A DNA stretch of 64,000 bases from the NCBI GenBank assembly GCA_002238825.1, contig MPNC01000002.1:611180-675179 (forward strand), read 5' to 3'. The translations under genes and the position numbers were made by a program. The notes below the pieces were generated by a model. It saw only the letters and a list, made by a program, of their open reading frames with translations. It did not search any database and was not told where the DNA came from. Source of the DNA: SAR202 cluster bacterium bin87. Its GTDB lineage: Bacteria; Chloroflexota; Dehalococcoidia; Lucifugimonadales; UBA3495. This document shows, piece by piece, positions 1 through 8,350 of the stretch; position 1 is the stretch's first letter; each line of letters begins with the position of its first letter.

Positions 1-893
1 CGGCGCCCGTTTTCCCCGATGATCCGGAGCGTGCCCTGGTATACGGCATCAGCTATCCCACCCGGGATGTGTACGACAACCTGGTCTCGCGTCTCGGGCG
101 GGTGGACGATGGCGCGTTGGCCATCGGCCTGCTGCACGCCAACGTCGGCGGCAACACCGACCACGCGCTGTACGCGCCCTGCTCGCTGGACGACCTGGCG
201 CAGTCGGGGATCGACTACTGGGCGCTGGGCCACGTTCACACCCGCCAGGTCCTGCGCCAGCACGCTCCGACGGTGGTGTATCCCGGCAATCCTCAGGGCC
301 GGCACCCCAACGAGACCGGCGCCCGGGGCGTCTACCTGGTTGAATTCGACGATAACCGCAACATCAGCCTGGATTTCCGACCGACCGACACGGTCCGGTG
401 GGAGCAGGCCAGCATCGACATCAGTGCGCTGGAGACCGAGCAGGACCTGCTCAACGCAATAGACGACGCCTTGCAAAGCCTGCTCGATAGCTCGGAAGGC
501 AGGTCTGTGGTCGCCCGCGTGACCCTGACTGGCCGGGGCGAGCTGAACCGGTTCCTTCGCCAGCCGGCCGCGCCGGATGATCTACTGGCGAGTGTCAACG
601 ACCAATGGGCCCAACGGCTGCCGTTCGTGTGGTGCGAACGTATCCAGGACCAAACCGCGGCGGCCGTAGACCGCGACGCCATGCGTTCCGGCGAGGACTT
701 CCTGGCCGAGGTCCTGCGCACCGCCGATCAGATCAGGGAAGATCCCGCGACGCTACGGGATGGACTGGCTGAACTCTACCAACAGCGGCGATTCGGACAG
801 CATCTTGCCGCTCTGACCGAAGAGGAGATTGCCGTGCTGCTCGATGAGGCGGAGGCGCTGGCCGTGAACCTGCTTGCCGCGGACGACCGCTGA
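1..893 (+). CDS. YhaO/SbcD-like metallophosphoesterase, 5'-truncated by window edge
   Basis: This is the C-terminal part of a DNA-repair exonuclease of the calcineurin-like metallophosphoesterase superfamily (SbcD/YhaO type). The reading frame (codons from base 3) is open to the left edge, so the N-terminal metal-binding motifs are outside the window. The visible part contains the late metal-ligand motif, seen as WALGHVHTRQVL, followed by a pattern typical of the family (YPGNPQGRHPNE). After about residue 120 comes a helical capping region ending in ALAVNLLAADDR. The stop TGA overlaps the ATG of the next gene by one base (TGATG), so the two are translationally coupled. The partner is an SMC-like ATPase of YhaN type, so the pair probably forms a nuclease-ATPase complex acting on DNA ends. 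YhaO is preferred over SbcD because of the YhaN-type partner. Confidence 0.85.
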   Translation, partial: APVFPDDPERALVYGISYPTRDVYDNLVSRLGRVDDGALAIGLLHANVGGNTDHALYAPCSLDDLAQSGIDYWALGHVHTRQVLRQHAPTVVYPGNPQGRHPNETGARGVYLVEFDDNRNISLDFRPTDTVRWEQASIDISALETEQDLLNAIDDALQSLLDSSEGRSVVARVTLTGRGELNRFLRQPAAPDDLLASVNDQWAQRLPFVWCERIQDQTAAAVDRDAMRSGEDFLAEVLRTADQIREDPATLRDGLAELYQQRRFGQHLAALTEEEIAVLLDEAEALAVNLLAADDR

Positions 894-3800
894 TGAAAAT
901 AACCAGCCTGCACATTGACGGTTTCGGACGGTTCGCCGACCGCAGTTTCGGCCCGTTGGAGCGTCCCGTGACCGTCTTCTACGGCCCCAACGAAGCGGGC
1001 AAGAGCACGCTCCTCGAGTTCGTCCGGCGGGTCCTGTTTGGATTCCCGAACCGTCGCGGCCGAACCAACGAGTACCCTCCCCTGGCCGGGGGCCGGCACG
1101 GCGGCAGGGTCACCATCGCCACCGACGCTGGGGAAGTCATCACCATTGACCGGGCGCCGGGACGTGGAGCCGGTCCCGTGTCCCTCTCCACCGGCGCCGG
1201 CGAAACGCTTCCGGCCGGCGAGTTGCCGAGGTTGCTGGGGAATCATACGCAGAGCGTTTTCCAGAACATCTTCGCGTTCACGCTGGATGAGCTGAACGAC
1301 GAAAACACCCTGGACGACGACAGCGTCAACCTGCAGATCTACAGCGCCGGCATCGGAGCGATGAAGTTGCCGGGCGCCCTCAGCGCCCTGGATCGCCAGA
1401 AGCGCGAGATTTTCGTGCCACGTGGCAGCAGCCAATCGATCCCGAAGATCGCGAGCGAGATCGAACGGACCAACTCCGAGTTGCAGCAGATCGCCGCCTA
1501 CGCAACGGAGTATCGACGCCACTCGGACCGCCTGGCCGAGATCGAACGGGAATCGAGCGACGTGAGCGCCTGCCGCCTGCAAACCGCGTCGGAACAGGAT
1601 CGTCTCGAAAACCTGGAGCGGGCCTGGGAACCCTGGAACGAACTGATCAGCGCAGAACAACGGCTGTCGAATCTGCCTGCGGTTGAAGCGTTCCCGGAGA
1701 ACGGCGCAATCCGTTTGGAAACGTTGGAGGCGCAGGCCGAGACTGCCCGCGATGAACTGGCCTCTGCCGACGAACGGGTAAAGCGCATCAAGGCCAGTTT
1801 TGAGACGGAGATCGAGCACCTGACTATTTTGGAACAGTCGAGCAAGGTTCGCGATTTGACGTATGCTCGTAGCGCATTCGACCAGTCGGTCAAGGACCTG
1901 CCCGAGCGGCGGGCGGAGCTCGCCAGCAAGCGCTCCGAGCTGGAATCATCGCTGGCAAACCTGGGTCCCGATTGGGACACGGACCGCCTGACCGGGTTTG
2001 ATCTCTCGCTGGTGGTACGCGAGGAAGTTGCCAGCCACGGAGAGCGCCTCCAGAACGCCCGGGCCGACGTCGACCGATCCCGAACCGCGCTGGCGCAGGA
2101 AGAAGCGACGCTGACGGACGCCCGGGAGAGCCTGGAACGGGCGCAGGCCGAACGGGACCAGGCGGGCCCTCCCGAATTGAACGAAAACGACATTCGCGAA
2201 CGCCGCCGCAGAATACGTCAGTCCAGAGCCACCCTGGATGAACTGGGTCGTGTCCAGGACCGGAGCCGCGATCTGCAAGCGCAGGTTGGCAATGATCTGG
2301 AGCCCGGCGAGGCCGGGACGCCGGCCGGACGATCCCGGCTGCTGGCAGGGGTGCTGGGCGTGGTGGGCGTCGCGCTGCTCGTGGCCGGCCTTTGGCTGGC
2401 TGCCACCACCTTTGGCGCCGGCGCCATTCTCGCTGCAATCGGAGCCGTGCTGGCCACGGTGGCGGTTTTCTCGTTCATGCGCACCCGCTCCGACGGGCAA
2501 ACAGCGGCCTCGCCGGCGGCCTCGCGAATCCGCCGGCAGATCGGCGAAGCGGCCGAGCAATTGGCGGGGATACGTTCGCGACTCCAGGACGACGCCGACG
2601 CGTTGGGTCTGGATGCGCTCAACTCCGACACGCTGCTGGAAGCTGAGGAAGGTCTGGACGCGGCGGATGCGAGCCTCCGGGAGTGGGGGCAGCTGGAAAC
2701 CACGCTGGCCCAGGCTACCGAAATTGCCGAACGCCAGACCCAGCGACGGGACGACGCGCAGCACGCTTTACAGGACGCTCAGGCGGCGTTGGCCACTGAG
2801 CGCCAGGTATGGCAAGCATGGCTGCAACAGCGCGGAATGCACGGCGCCTTCACGCCGGATGGCATCCAGGAGTTGCGCACGCTGGTGGAACTGGCGAGGA
2901 CCCACCAGCGCGAAGTAGTCGACTTCGAGCGTCGCATCGCCGCCATCCAGAGGGACATCGATGAGTTCATCGCGATGTCCCGACCGCTGGCGGAAGCCCA
3001 CGGTTTTGAGGCGGAGTGGACCGACTACCCCAGGGTCGCAGGAATCGCCGACGACATCATCGACTTGCATCGCAACGTGACCGAGGCCGCCCGAACCCGG
3101 GCCGAGGCGGAGAAGGAACTGGAGGAGGCGCATCAGGATCTCGCGGCGCGGCAGAAGAGCCAGCAGGAGATCGCCGACCAGATCGCCGCGCTGTTGCAGT
3201 CCGCTGAGGCCGAGGACGCAGATGACTTCCGGAGGCGGGACCGCGTTTATCAGGATCGGTCCGGTCTCAAGGCGACGATCTCCGACGCCCAGGATCAGAT
3301 GCAGCGGATCAGCGGGCCCGGCCAAGCGCCGGAAACCCTCAAAGCCGCGTTGGCGAAAACCGATTTGCAGACCATTCGCGACGAGGTCCGCCAGCGCCAG
3401 GCACAGTTGGACGAGATTGACTCACAGCGGTCGGAACGAGACACCGAGCGCGGCTCCATCCTTGCCGCGCTGGACGGGCTCGCCAGCGAGGAGGACTCGT
3501 CGCGGCTGCGTCTGGAGCGGCATCGCCTGTCGGAAGAGCTGCGGGCGCACGCGCGGGATTGGGCCGTCCGTACCATCGCCGAAAACCTGATCCGGCGGGC
3601 GCAGAGCAAGTTCGAGAAGGAGCGGCAGCCCGACGTGATCCGCCACGCCGAGCGTTTCTTCGTGGATGTGACCGATGGCGCGTACCAGACCGTGTTTTCC
3701 CAGTTGGGCAGCTCTGAGATCAATGTCACGGACGCGGCCGGCAACGTCAGGACGGCCCAGCAGCTGAGCCGGGGCACCCGCGAGCAGCTGTTCCTGGCCC

Positions 3801-4036
3801 TGCGCTTCGGGCTGATCCTCGAAATGGGCCAGCACTCGGAACGCCTGCCGGTGATCGTGGACGAGGCGCTGGTCAACTTCGACCCGATCCGGGGCGCCCG
3901 GGCCGCCGGCTCATTCATCGACCTCTCCGAGACCAACCAGGTGCTGGTGTTCACCTGCCACCCGCAGATCGTGGACTGGTTCGTGGATGCGGCGGCACAG
4001 CGGGGTGTGGGCGAGCCGGAGGTGGTGGGGATTTGA
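893..4036 (+). CDS. YhaN-like SMC/Rad50-type AAA ATPase
   Basis: A 1047-residue ATPase of the YhaN branch of the SbcC/Rad50 superfamily, partner of the upstream nuclease. Walker A (GPNEAGKST) is at residues 31-39. Long charged, heptad-like coiled-coil segments run from about 170 to 460 and 540 to 930. The ABC-like signature (LSRGTREQLFLALRFG) is near 956 and Walker B (LPVIVDEALVNFD) near 983. A pair of hydrophobic segments at about 481-532 interrupts the coiled coil where Rad50 would have its hinge. Two membrane spans at this position are a known hallmark of YhaN and suggest membrane tethering. No zinc-hook CxxC is visible there. The ATG overlaps the upstream stop by one base. The product presumably processes DNA ends or assists replication and repair at the membrane; the precise substrate cannot be read from sequence. 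Confidence 0.88.
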   Translation: MKITSLHIDGFGRFADRSFGPLERPVTVFYGPNEAGKSTLLEFVRRVLFGFPNRRGRTNEYPPLAGGRHGGRVTIATDAGEVITIDRAPGRGAGPVSLSTGAGETLPAGELPRLLGNHTQSVFQNIFAFTLDELNDENTLDDDSVNLQIYSAGIGAMKLPGALSALDRQKREIFVPRGSSQSIPKIASEIERTNSELQQIAAYATEYRRHSDRLAEIERESSDVSACRLQTASEQDRLENLERAWEPWNELISAEQRLSNLPAVEAFPENGAIRLETLEAQAETARDELASADERVKRIKASFETEIEHLTILEQSSKVRDLTYARSAFDQSVKDLPERRAELASKRSELESSLANLGPDWDTDRLTGFDLSLVVREEVASHGERLQNARADVDRSRTALAQEEATLTDARESLERAQAERDQAGPPELNENDIRERRRRIRQSRATLDELGRVQDRSRDLQAQVGNDLEPGEAGTPAGRSRLLAGVLGVVGVALLVAGLWLAATTFGAGAILAAIGAVLATVAVFSFMRTRSDGQTAASPAASRIRRQIGEAAEQLAGIRSRLQDDADALGLDALNSDTLLEAEEGLDAADASLREWGQLETTLAQATEIAERQTQRRDDAQHALQDAQAALATERQVWQAWLQQRGMHGAFTPDGIQELRTLVELARTHQREVVDFERRIAAIQRDIDEFIAMSRPLAEAHGFEAEWTDYPRVAGIADDIIDLHRNVTEAARTRAEAEKELEEAHQDLAARQKSQQEIADQIAALLQSAEAEDADDFRRRDRVYQDRSGLKATISDAQDQMQRISGPGQAPETLKAALAKTDLQTIRDEVRQRQAQLDEIDSQRSERDTERGSILAALDGLASEEDSSRLRLERHRLSEELRAHARDWAVRTIAENLIRRAQSKFEKERQPDVIRHAERFFVDVTDGAYQTVFSQLGSSEINVTDAAGNVRTAQQLSRGTREQLFLALRFGLILEMGQHSERLPVIVDEALVNFDPIRGARAAGSFIDLSETNQVLVFTCHPQIVDWFVDAAAQRGVGEPEVVGI

Positions 4037-4156
4037 GGAAACTGAAGACCAGGCTTCGCTTCGGATCGCTGCTTGACTACCAGCAGACATTCCGACTGAC
4101 GGCCCGCGGTGACCCGTATCCCATCCTCAAGTCCGGCCATGGCAACTCCGGCCACG

Positions 4157-4307
4157 GTACTGTTCCTCACCCGTACCCATTTTGTCATCGCGAGGAACGC
4201 AGCGACGTGGCGATCTCGTTCCCGCAGCAGCGCTCCTTGCCCCAACGAGATTGCCGCGCTTCGCTCGCAATGACAGTTCAGGCGAAGTGGGTACGCGTGA
4301 GGGTACT
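4157..4307. repeat. Dispersed palindromic repeat (MITE/REP-like)
   Basis: An imperfect inverted repeat fills most of the gap between the ATPase and the hydrolase. The inner left arm (4183-4220) starts TGTCATCGCGAGGAACGC and the inner right arm (4244-4275) reads back as TGTCATTGCGAGCGAAGC; both end in ATCTCGTT. An outer pair of related arms (CTCACCCGTACCCA near 4166 and TGGGTACGCGTGAG near 4288) extends it. Translation gives the REERSDVAI phrase familiar from spurious ORFs made by this widespread intergenic repeat type. The frames open here are therefore not genes. Confidence 0.75.
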
Positions 4308-4383
4308 GCTCATCTTGACAACCCCATGGCCCAAGTTACAATCGCCCGGAGGCCCCTAGACACGACACCAAGGAGACACTCAC

Positions 4384-5142
4384 ATGCCGTTCTACACCAG
4401 AGGCGATGTCACCATCCATTATGAGGAACAGGGTTCCGGTTTCCCCCTGCTGTGTACGCCGGGCGGCGGCCTGAACTCGATCATGAGCGGTTGGCCCAGG
4501 CAGGTCATCAACGCGTTCGACGAATTCAAGGACGACTTCCGCTGCATCACCATGGACCAGCGCAACGCCCAGGGCGGCCAGTCCACCGGTCCGGTCCAGG
4601 TCGAGGACCCGTGGGGCGCGTTCGCCGACGACCAGTTGGGGCTCATGGACCACCTGGGGATCGACGAATTCCTCTTCATCGGCTTCTGCATCGGCGGTCC
4701 CTTCGCCATGACGCTGATCAAGAAGGCGCCCAATCGCGTGCGCGGTGCAGTCCTGTGCCAGCCGGTCGGCCACGCCGACGCGACGCCGGATGCCATGTAC
4801 GACTCTGGGATCGACCCCTGGGGGCCGGCGCTGATCGCCGGCCGGCCGGACATCTCGATGGATACCATTCGGCAGTACTTACACAACCTGTACCGAGTGC
4901 AGCCGGACTTCTTTTACAGCGTGGACAAGGACTTCGCGCGCAACTGCCAGACCCCGTTGCTGGTCATGCCCGACGACACGCCGTCTCACTCGCTTCAGGC
5001 CGCCATGGACATGGTGGCTTTGGCGCCCAACGCCCAGACGACGGCGTGGCCCTGGAAGGAAGACCCCGACCTGAAGGCCCTCACGATTGAGCAGGTGCGC
5101 GGGTTCCTCAAGGCCCATGCGGCGGTGGCTGCTGGCGTTTAG
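4384..5142 (+). CDS. Alpha/beta hydrolase with Cys in the nucleophile elbow
   Basis: A 252-residue alpha/beta hydrolase fold protein with no signal peptide, so cytoplasmic. The strand-turn-helix elbow is GFCIGG at residues 100-105, making Cys102 the predicted nucleophile where most relatives have Ser; Cys is used by dienelactone hydrolases. The oxyanion region PGGG (26-29) and the N-terminal strand pattern of the family are clear. The later acid and histidine are less obvious: a DD pair precedes TPSHS near residue 200, and the usual C-terminal His is not evident, so the enzyme may be atypical or lack classical esterase activity. A strong ribosome binding site (AAGGAGA) precedes the ATG. The gene stands alone, bounded by a repeat upstream and a strong terminator downstream. 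Substrate unknown. Confidence 0.8.
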   Translation: MPFYTRGDVTIHYEEQGSGFPLLCTPGGGLNSIMSGWPRQVINAFDEFKDDFRCITMDQRNAQGGQSTGPVQVEDPWGAFADDQLGLMDHLGIDEFLFIGFCIGGPFAMTLIKKAPNRVRGAVLCQPVGHADATPDAMYDSGIDPWGPALIAGRPDISMDTIRQYLHNLYRVQPDFFYSVDKDFARNCQTPLLVMPDDTPSHSLQAAMDMVALAPNAQTTAWPWKEDPDLKALTIEQVRGFLKAHAAVAAGV

Positions 5143-5172
5143 TTCCAGCATCCGCGGCATACTGCACCCTTC

Positions 5173-5206
5173 AACCGCCCCGGCCGTTATTGCCGGGGCG
5201 GTTTTG
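5173..5206 (+). terminator. Rho-independent terminator of the hydrolase gene
   Basis: A perfect 12-bp GC-rich stem (5173-5184 with 5192-5203, core CCGCCCCGGC) with a 7-nt loop, running straight into a short T run. It lies between the hydrolase and a convergent MFS gene. Confidence 0.88.
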
Positions 5207-5212
5207 CTATTC

Positions 5213-6406
5213 CTAATCGCCGCCGCGCTCAGGCTGCGGAACACTCGGCCCCGGCCCAGCGAAACGACCGGCTGATTCCCCGAATTGCCTGCCGAAGAAT
5301 GGAGTCATCAGCGCGCATGCAACCGTTACGGCGAGGCACAGGTAACCAATCCCGGCGTAGCCAAGGCTCGCCAGCAGGACGCCGGCGATGGCTGCCCCCA
5401 GCGCGCCGCCGGACTGGTTGCTCAAGCCCATGAGGCTAGCCCCGGTGGACTTGGATTCGCCCGAATATTCGGTGCTGGCTGCGACCATCGCCGGTATCGC
5501 CACACTCAGAAACGCGGCCGCCACCGCGACCACAGCCACCGCGGTCCAGAGTCCCAAATGGACAGAAAAGAACAGGAACGAACAGACCCCGCCCACGATT
5601 GAGGTGCTGGCAATGAGAGCGGCACGGTATCTATTTTTGGCAACATATGCGGCAGAATAACTTCCGACAATTTGACCGGCGGCGGTTATCACCAGCGGCA
5701 CGGCCACCAGTCCCAGGGGCACATCGTAGGTGAGTATCAGATGCGCCGGGAAAAAGCTGAGGGTCGCCCAGAAAGCGATGCGCTGCGTGGTGCCTACCAC
5801 TATCGCCACGCGGAAAAACCGCAACGAGAGCAGCGAAACATATCTGGAGAAGAATGCAAACCCCCGAAGCCGGTTCCGGCTGTCCTTCGGGAACCAGATC
5901 CAGTTGGTCAACAGTCCCGACGCCAGCAACAGTGCGGTTACCAGGAACGGAAGGCGCCAGTCGCCCAGGTCCGCCAGCACGGCCACCAATGGTACGGTGG
6001 TGGCCGACACCACTGCATTGAGGGCCAATATTGCGGTCACCGCCTGCGCCCGCCTGGCCGGGGAAATGACGTCGGACACTACCCCCACCGCGGTGGGCGG
6101 CAGCGTTCCGCCGGCCAGGCCCGTCAACATCCGAAGCGCCAACAGGGTTTCAATGTTGGGCGCAAATGCGGAAGCGAGTACGGACGCGAAGAGGATCGTC
6201 AGGCCGACCAGAGCCACGGGCCGGCGGCCGAAGGAATCGGACAGGGGCCCGACACAGATCAGGGAAACGGCCCAGGCAGCGAACGTGGCAGTAGCCAACT
6301 GTCCCGCCACCGCCACCGAGACCTCCAGATCAGTCGCGATTTCCACCAGCAGCGGCGGCACTATGAAAACCGCGCTCTGGGCGGCAAAAACGGCAAGCGA
6401 CAGCAC
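5213..6406 (-). CDS. MFS transporter, 12-TM type
   Basis: A major facilitator superfamily permease of about 397 residues. The loop between helices 2 and 3 carries motif A (GPLSDSFGRRP), and about twelve hydrophobic segments alternate with short loops. Similarity is to the drug/metabolite efflux type, but the substrate cannot be predicted. The start is uncertain. GTG at 6406 gives a protein starting almost inside TM1. The same frame stays open upstream to a TAA near 6549 and encodes a polar stretch followed by KAWFFAV, but holds no good ATG, so an unusual start slightly upstream is possible. The gene is convergent with the hydrolase and ends about 10 bp past its terminator. The 154 bp beyond its 5' end, before the SDR gene, show no other gene. 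Confidence 0.8.
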   Translation of the reverse strand: MLSLAVFAAQSAVFIVPPLLVEIATDLEVSVAVAGQLATATFAAWAVSLICVGPLSDSFGRRPVALVGLTILFASVLASAFAPNIETLLALRMLTGLAGGTLPPTAVGVVSDVISPARRAQAVTAILALNAVVSATTVPLVAVLADLGDWRLPFLVTALLLASGLLTNWIWFPKDSRNRLRGFAFFSRYVSLLSLRFFRVAIVVGTTQRIAFWATLSFFPAHLILTYDVPLGLVAVPLVITAAGQIVGSYSAAYVAKNRYRAALIASTSIVGGVCSFLFFSVHLGLWTAVAVVAVAAAFLSVAIPAMVAASTEYSGESKSTGASLMGLSNQSGGALGAAIAGVLLASLGYAGIGYLCLAVTVACALMTPFFGRQFGESAGRFAGPGPSVPQPERGGD

Positions 6407-6560
6407 GGCAAAAAACCAGGCCTTGTTTATCCCTTTTTCGGCGCCTCCGGGTGTTTGCGTCTCGATTTCGTTGATCTCCCTAATTCGCCGGCGCAGGCCC
6501 GAACCAATTGCTGGCGCCCGAAGACTCGCAGCTCCAGCTGGGTCTTAACGCGCGGATACT

Positions 6561-7313
6561 CTACTGGGCCGTCCGCCCCCCGTCGATCACCACCTCGGAG
6601 CCGGTCACGAACGACGACTCGTCGCTGGCCAGATACAGCACGCCGTAGGCGATCTCAATGGGCTGGCCCACGCGCCCCAATGGAACCCGTCCGACCTGGG
6701 CAGCAATCCGTTCCTCGTCATCCAGCGTCGTGCCCAGCATGGGCGTCTGCACAGGCCCGGGGTGAACCGAGTTGCACCGGATGCCCTCGCCGGCATACTG
6801 GATCGCGGTGGACTTGGTGAAAAGCCGCACTGCGCCCTTGCTGGCCGCGTAGGCCCCGGAAGTGCCCGGCGCCGGCGCGATGCCGGCTCCCGAGGAGATA
6901 TTAATGATGGAGCCGCCACCGGCGTCGCGCATGGCGGGTATCACCTCGCGGGTGCCCAGGAACACGCCCTTCACGTTGATGTCCATGGTGCGGTCCCATT
7001 GTTCCGTGGTCATGTCCTCTATGCCGCCCCGGGTGGAGATGCCGGCGTTGTTGACCAGGATGTCCACCTTGCCGAAGCGCGACACTGCCGCAGCCACCGC
7101 ACTCCGCCAGTCCTCCTCGCTGGTGACGTCGAGGTGAACGAACAGACACTCCGCGCCCGTCTCGTTGATCTCGGCTTCGGTCTGCCGTCCCGCGTCGTCC
7201 AGCACGTCGCCGATGACCACACGGGCGCCCTCGGCGGCGAACAGCCGGGCCTCCTGCGCGCCCATTCCCCTTGCTCCGCCGCTGATGATGGCGACCTTGT
7301 TTTCCAGCCGCAT
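6561..7313 (-). CDS. SDR family oxidoreductase
   Basis: A 250-residue classical short-chain dehydrogenase/reductase. The NAD(P)-binding turn is GGARGMG near residue 13, NNAG is near residue 90, and the catalytic Ser and YxxxK (YAASK) are present at the usual spacing. The C-terminus GSEVVIDGG is typical. The ATG at 7313 is preferred over upstream in-frame starts because an AGGAGG-type site (GCAGGAGGCGG) lies just before it. A good promoter lies at 7346-7373. The gene is divergent from another SDR; the substrate is unknown, and many such enzymes act on 3-hydroxyacyl or sugar alcohol substrates. Confidence 0.88.
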   Translation of the reverse strand: MRLENKVAIISGGARGMGAQEARLFAAEGARVVIGDVLDDAGRQTEAEINETGAECLFVHLDVTSEEDWRSAVAAAVSRFGKVDILVNNAGISTRGGIEDMTTEQWDRTMDINVKGVFLGTREVIPAMRDAGGGSIINISSGAGIAPAPGTSGAYAASKGAVRLFTKSTAIQYAGEGIRCNSVHPGPVQTPMLGTTLDDEERIAAQVGRVPLGRVGQPIEIAYGVLYLASDESSFVTGSEVVIDGGRTAQ

Positions 7314-7345
7314 GGTTCCGCCTCCTGCTACTCGATGGTGCAACG

Positions 7346-7373
7346 ATTGTAGCGGCGCCGTTGGGCGGGTCAA
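7346..7373 (-). promoter_or_regulatory. Sigma-70-type promoter for the SDR at 6561-7313
   Basis: On the minus strand TTGACC (7368-7373) and TACAAT (7346-7351) are separated by 16 bp, about 33 bp upstream of the ATG. On the opposite strand TATAAT at 7393-7398 may be the -10 of the divergent SDR, but it lacks a good -35. Confidence 0.65.
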
Positions 7374-7437
7374 GTTGAGCATCCCCGTTCGCTATAATCG
7401 GCGCACTCTGCAATGGCATGACATCGGGGTGATACAG

Positions 7438-8223
7438 ATGGAAATCAAGGACGGCGTATTCATCGTGACGGGATCGGCCACCGGCCTGGGCGCGGCCGTA
7501 GCCCAGCGTCTGGCGGCCAAGGGCGGCAACGTGGTCATCAATTACACCAAGAGCGAGGCCGAGGCGCAGGCCGCCGCGGAGGCATGCCGCAGCCTCGGCG
7601 GCGGGGCCATTCTGTGTCAGGCCGACGTGTCCTCGGACGACGACTGCCGGCGCATGGCGGCGACGGCGCTGGAACAGTGGGGCCGGATCGACGGCCTGGT
7701 GAACAACGCCGCCACATCGGTTATCGTTCCGCATTACGACCTGGAGGGTCTGACCTCCGAGGACTTCAGGCGCGTCCTCGACGTTAACGTCATCGGAGCG
7801 TTCCAGATGGTGCGAGCCGTGACGCCGGCGATGCAGGAACAGGGCCACGGCGCCATCGTCAACGTGTCGTCAGGGTCGGGCTTCAGCGGCTCCGGCAGTT
7901 CCATCGCTTACGCGGCGTCCAAGGCAGCGCTCAACGTGATGACCTATTCCTTGGCCCGAGCCCTGGCGCCGGAGATCCGGGTCAACGCGGTCTGTCCCGG
8001 CGTGATGCAGACCCGCTGGTGGCGCGAGGGCCTGGGCGAGGAAAATTACCAGGGCTTCATCGACCGCTACGCAGCATCCGCGCCGCTGGGCTCGGCCGGC
8101 ACGCCCGAAACCGTGTCAGAGCCGGTGGTCTGGCTCATCGAGGGCGCGGAGCACGTTACCGGGGAGACCATCCTGGTGGACGCGGGCAGCCACCTCGGTT
8201 CCGCGCCGGCACGTCCGCGTTGA
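7438..8223 (+). CDS. SDR family oxidoreductase
   Basis: A 261-residue classical SDR. The cofactor motif is TGSATGLG near residue 11, NNAA is near 88, catalytic Ser is in the VSSGSG segment, and YAASK follows about 13-16 residues later. The C-terminal ETILVDAG is the standard end. ATG 7438 is chosen because the family N-terminus aligns there; the ribosome site is weak (GGGGTG). TATAAT at 7393-7398 lies 40 bp upstream. The gene is divergently transcribed from another SDR but is not a close duplicate of it. NADP versus NAD preference and the substrate cannot be assigned. Confidence 0.87.
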   Translation: MEIKDGVFIVTGSATGLGAAVAQRLAAKGGNVVINYTKSEAEAQAAAEACRSLGGGAILCQADVSSDDDCRRMAATALEQWGRIDGLVNNAATSVIVPHYDLEGLTSEDFRRVLDVNVIGAFQMVRAVTPAMQEQGHGAIVNVSSGSGFSGSGSSIAYAASKAALNVMTYSLARALAPEIRVNAVCPGVMQTRWWREGLGEENYQGFIDRYAASAPLGSAGTPETVSEPVVWLIEGAEHVTGETILVDAGSHLGSAPARPR

Positions 8224-8298
8224 TGCCTGAATCATGGGTTTGATCGGGGCAACTCAACGGCGCGGGCAGCGCAGTCCGCGCCGGCTCGAATAATTTCC

Positions 8299-8328
8299 TT
8301 GACACAGTATCGGACGCGAGAGCATACT
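8299..8328 (+). promoter_or_regulatory. Promoter of the MFS gene at 8351
   Basis: TTGACA (8299-8304) and CATACT (8323-8328) with an 18-bp spacer, followed by GGGAGAGG just before the ATG. Confidence 0.65.
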
Positions 8329-8350
8329 GCGGCGCTTAAGGGAGAGGATT

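Noticed and set aside
4033-4359. 108-residue frame after the YhaN gene
   Set aside because: It is produced by the palindromic repeat; no ribosome site or conserved product.
5672-6820. 382-residue frame opposite the MFS gene
   Set aside because: It is low-complexity Gly/Arg/Gln/His composition typical of an antisense shadow of a membrane protein gene.
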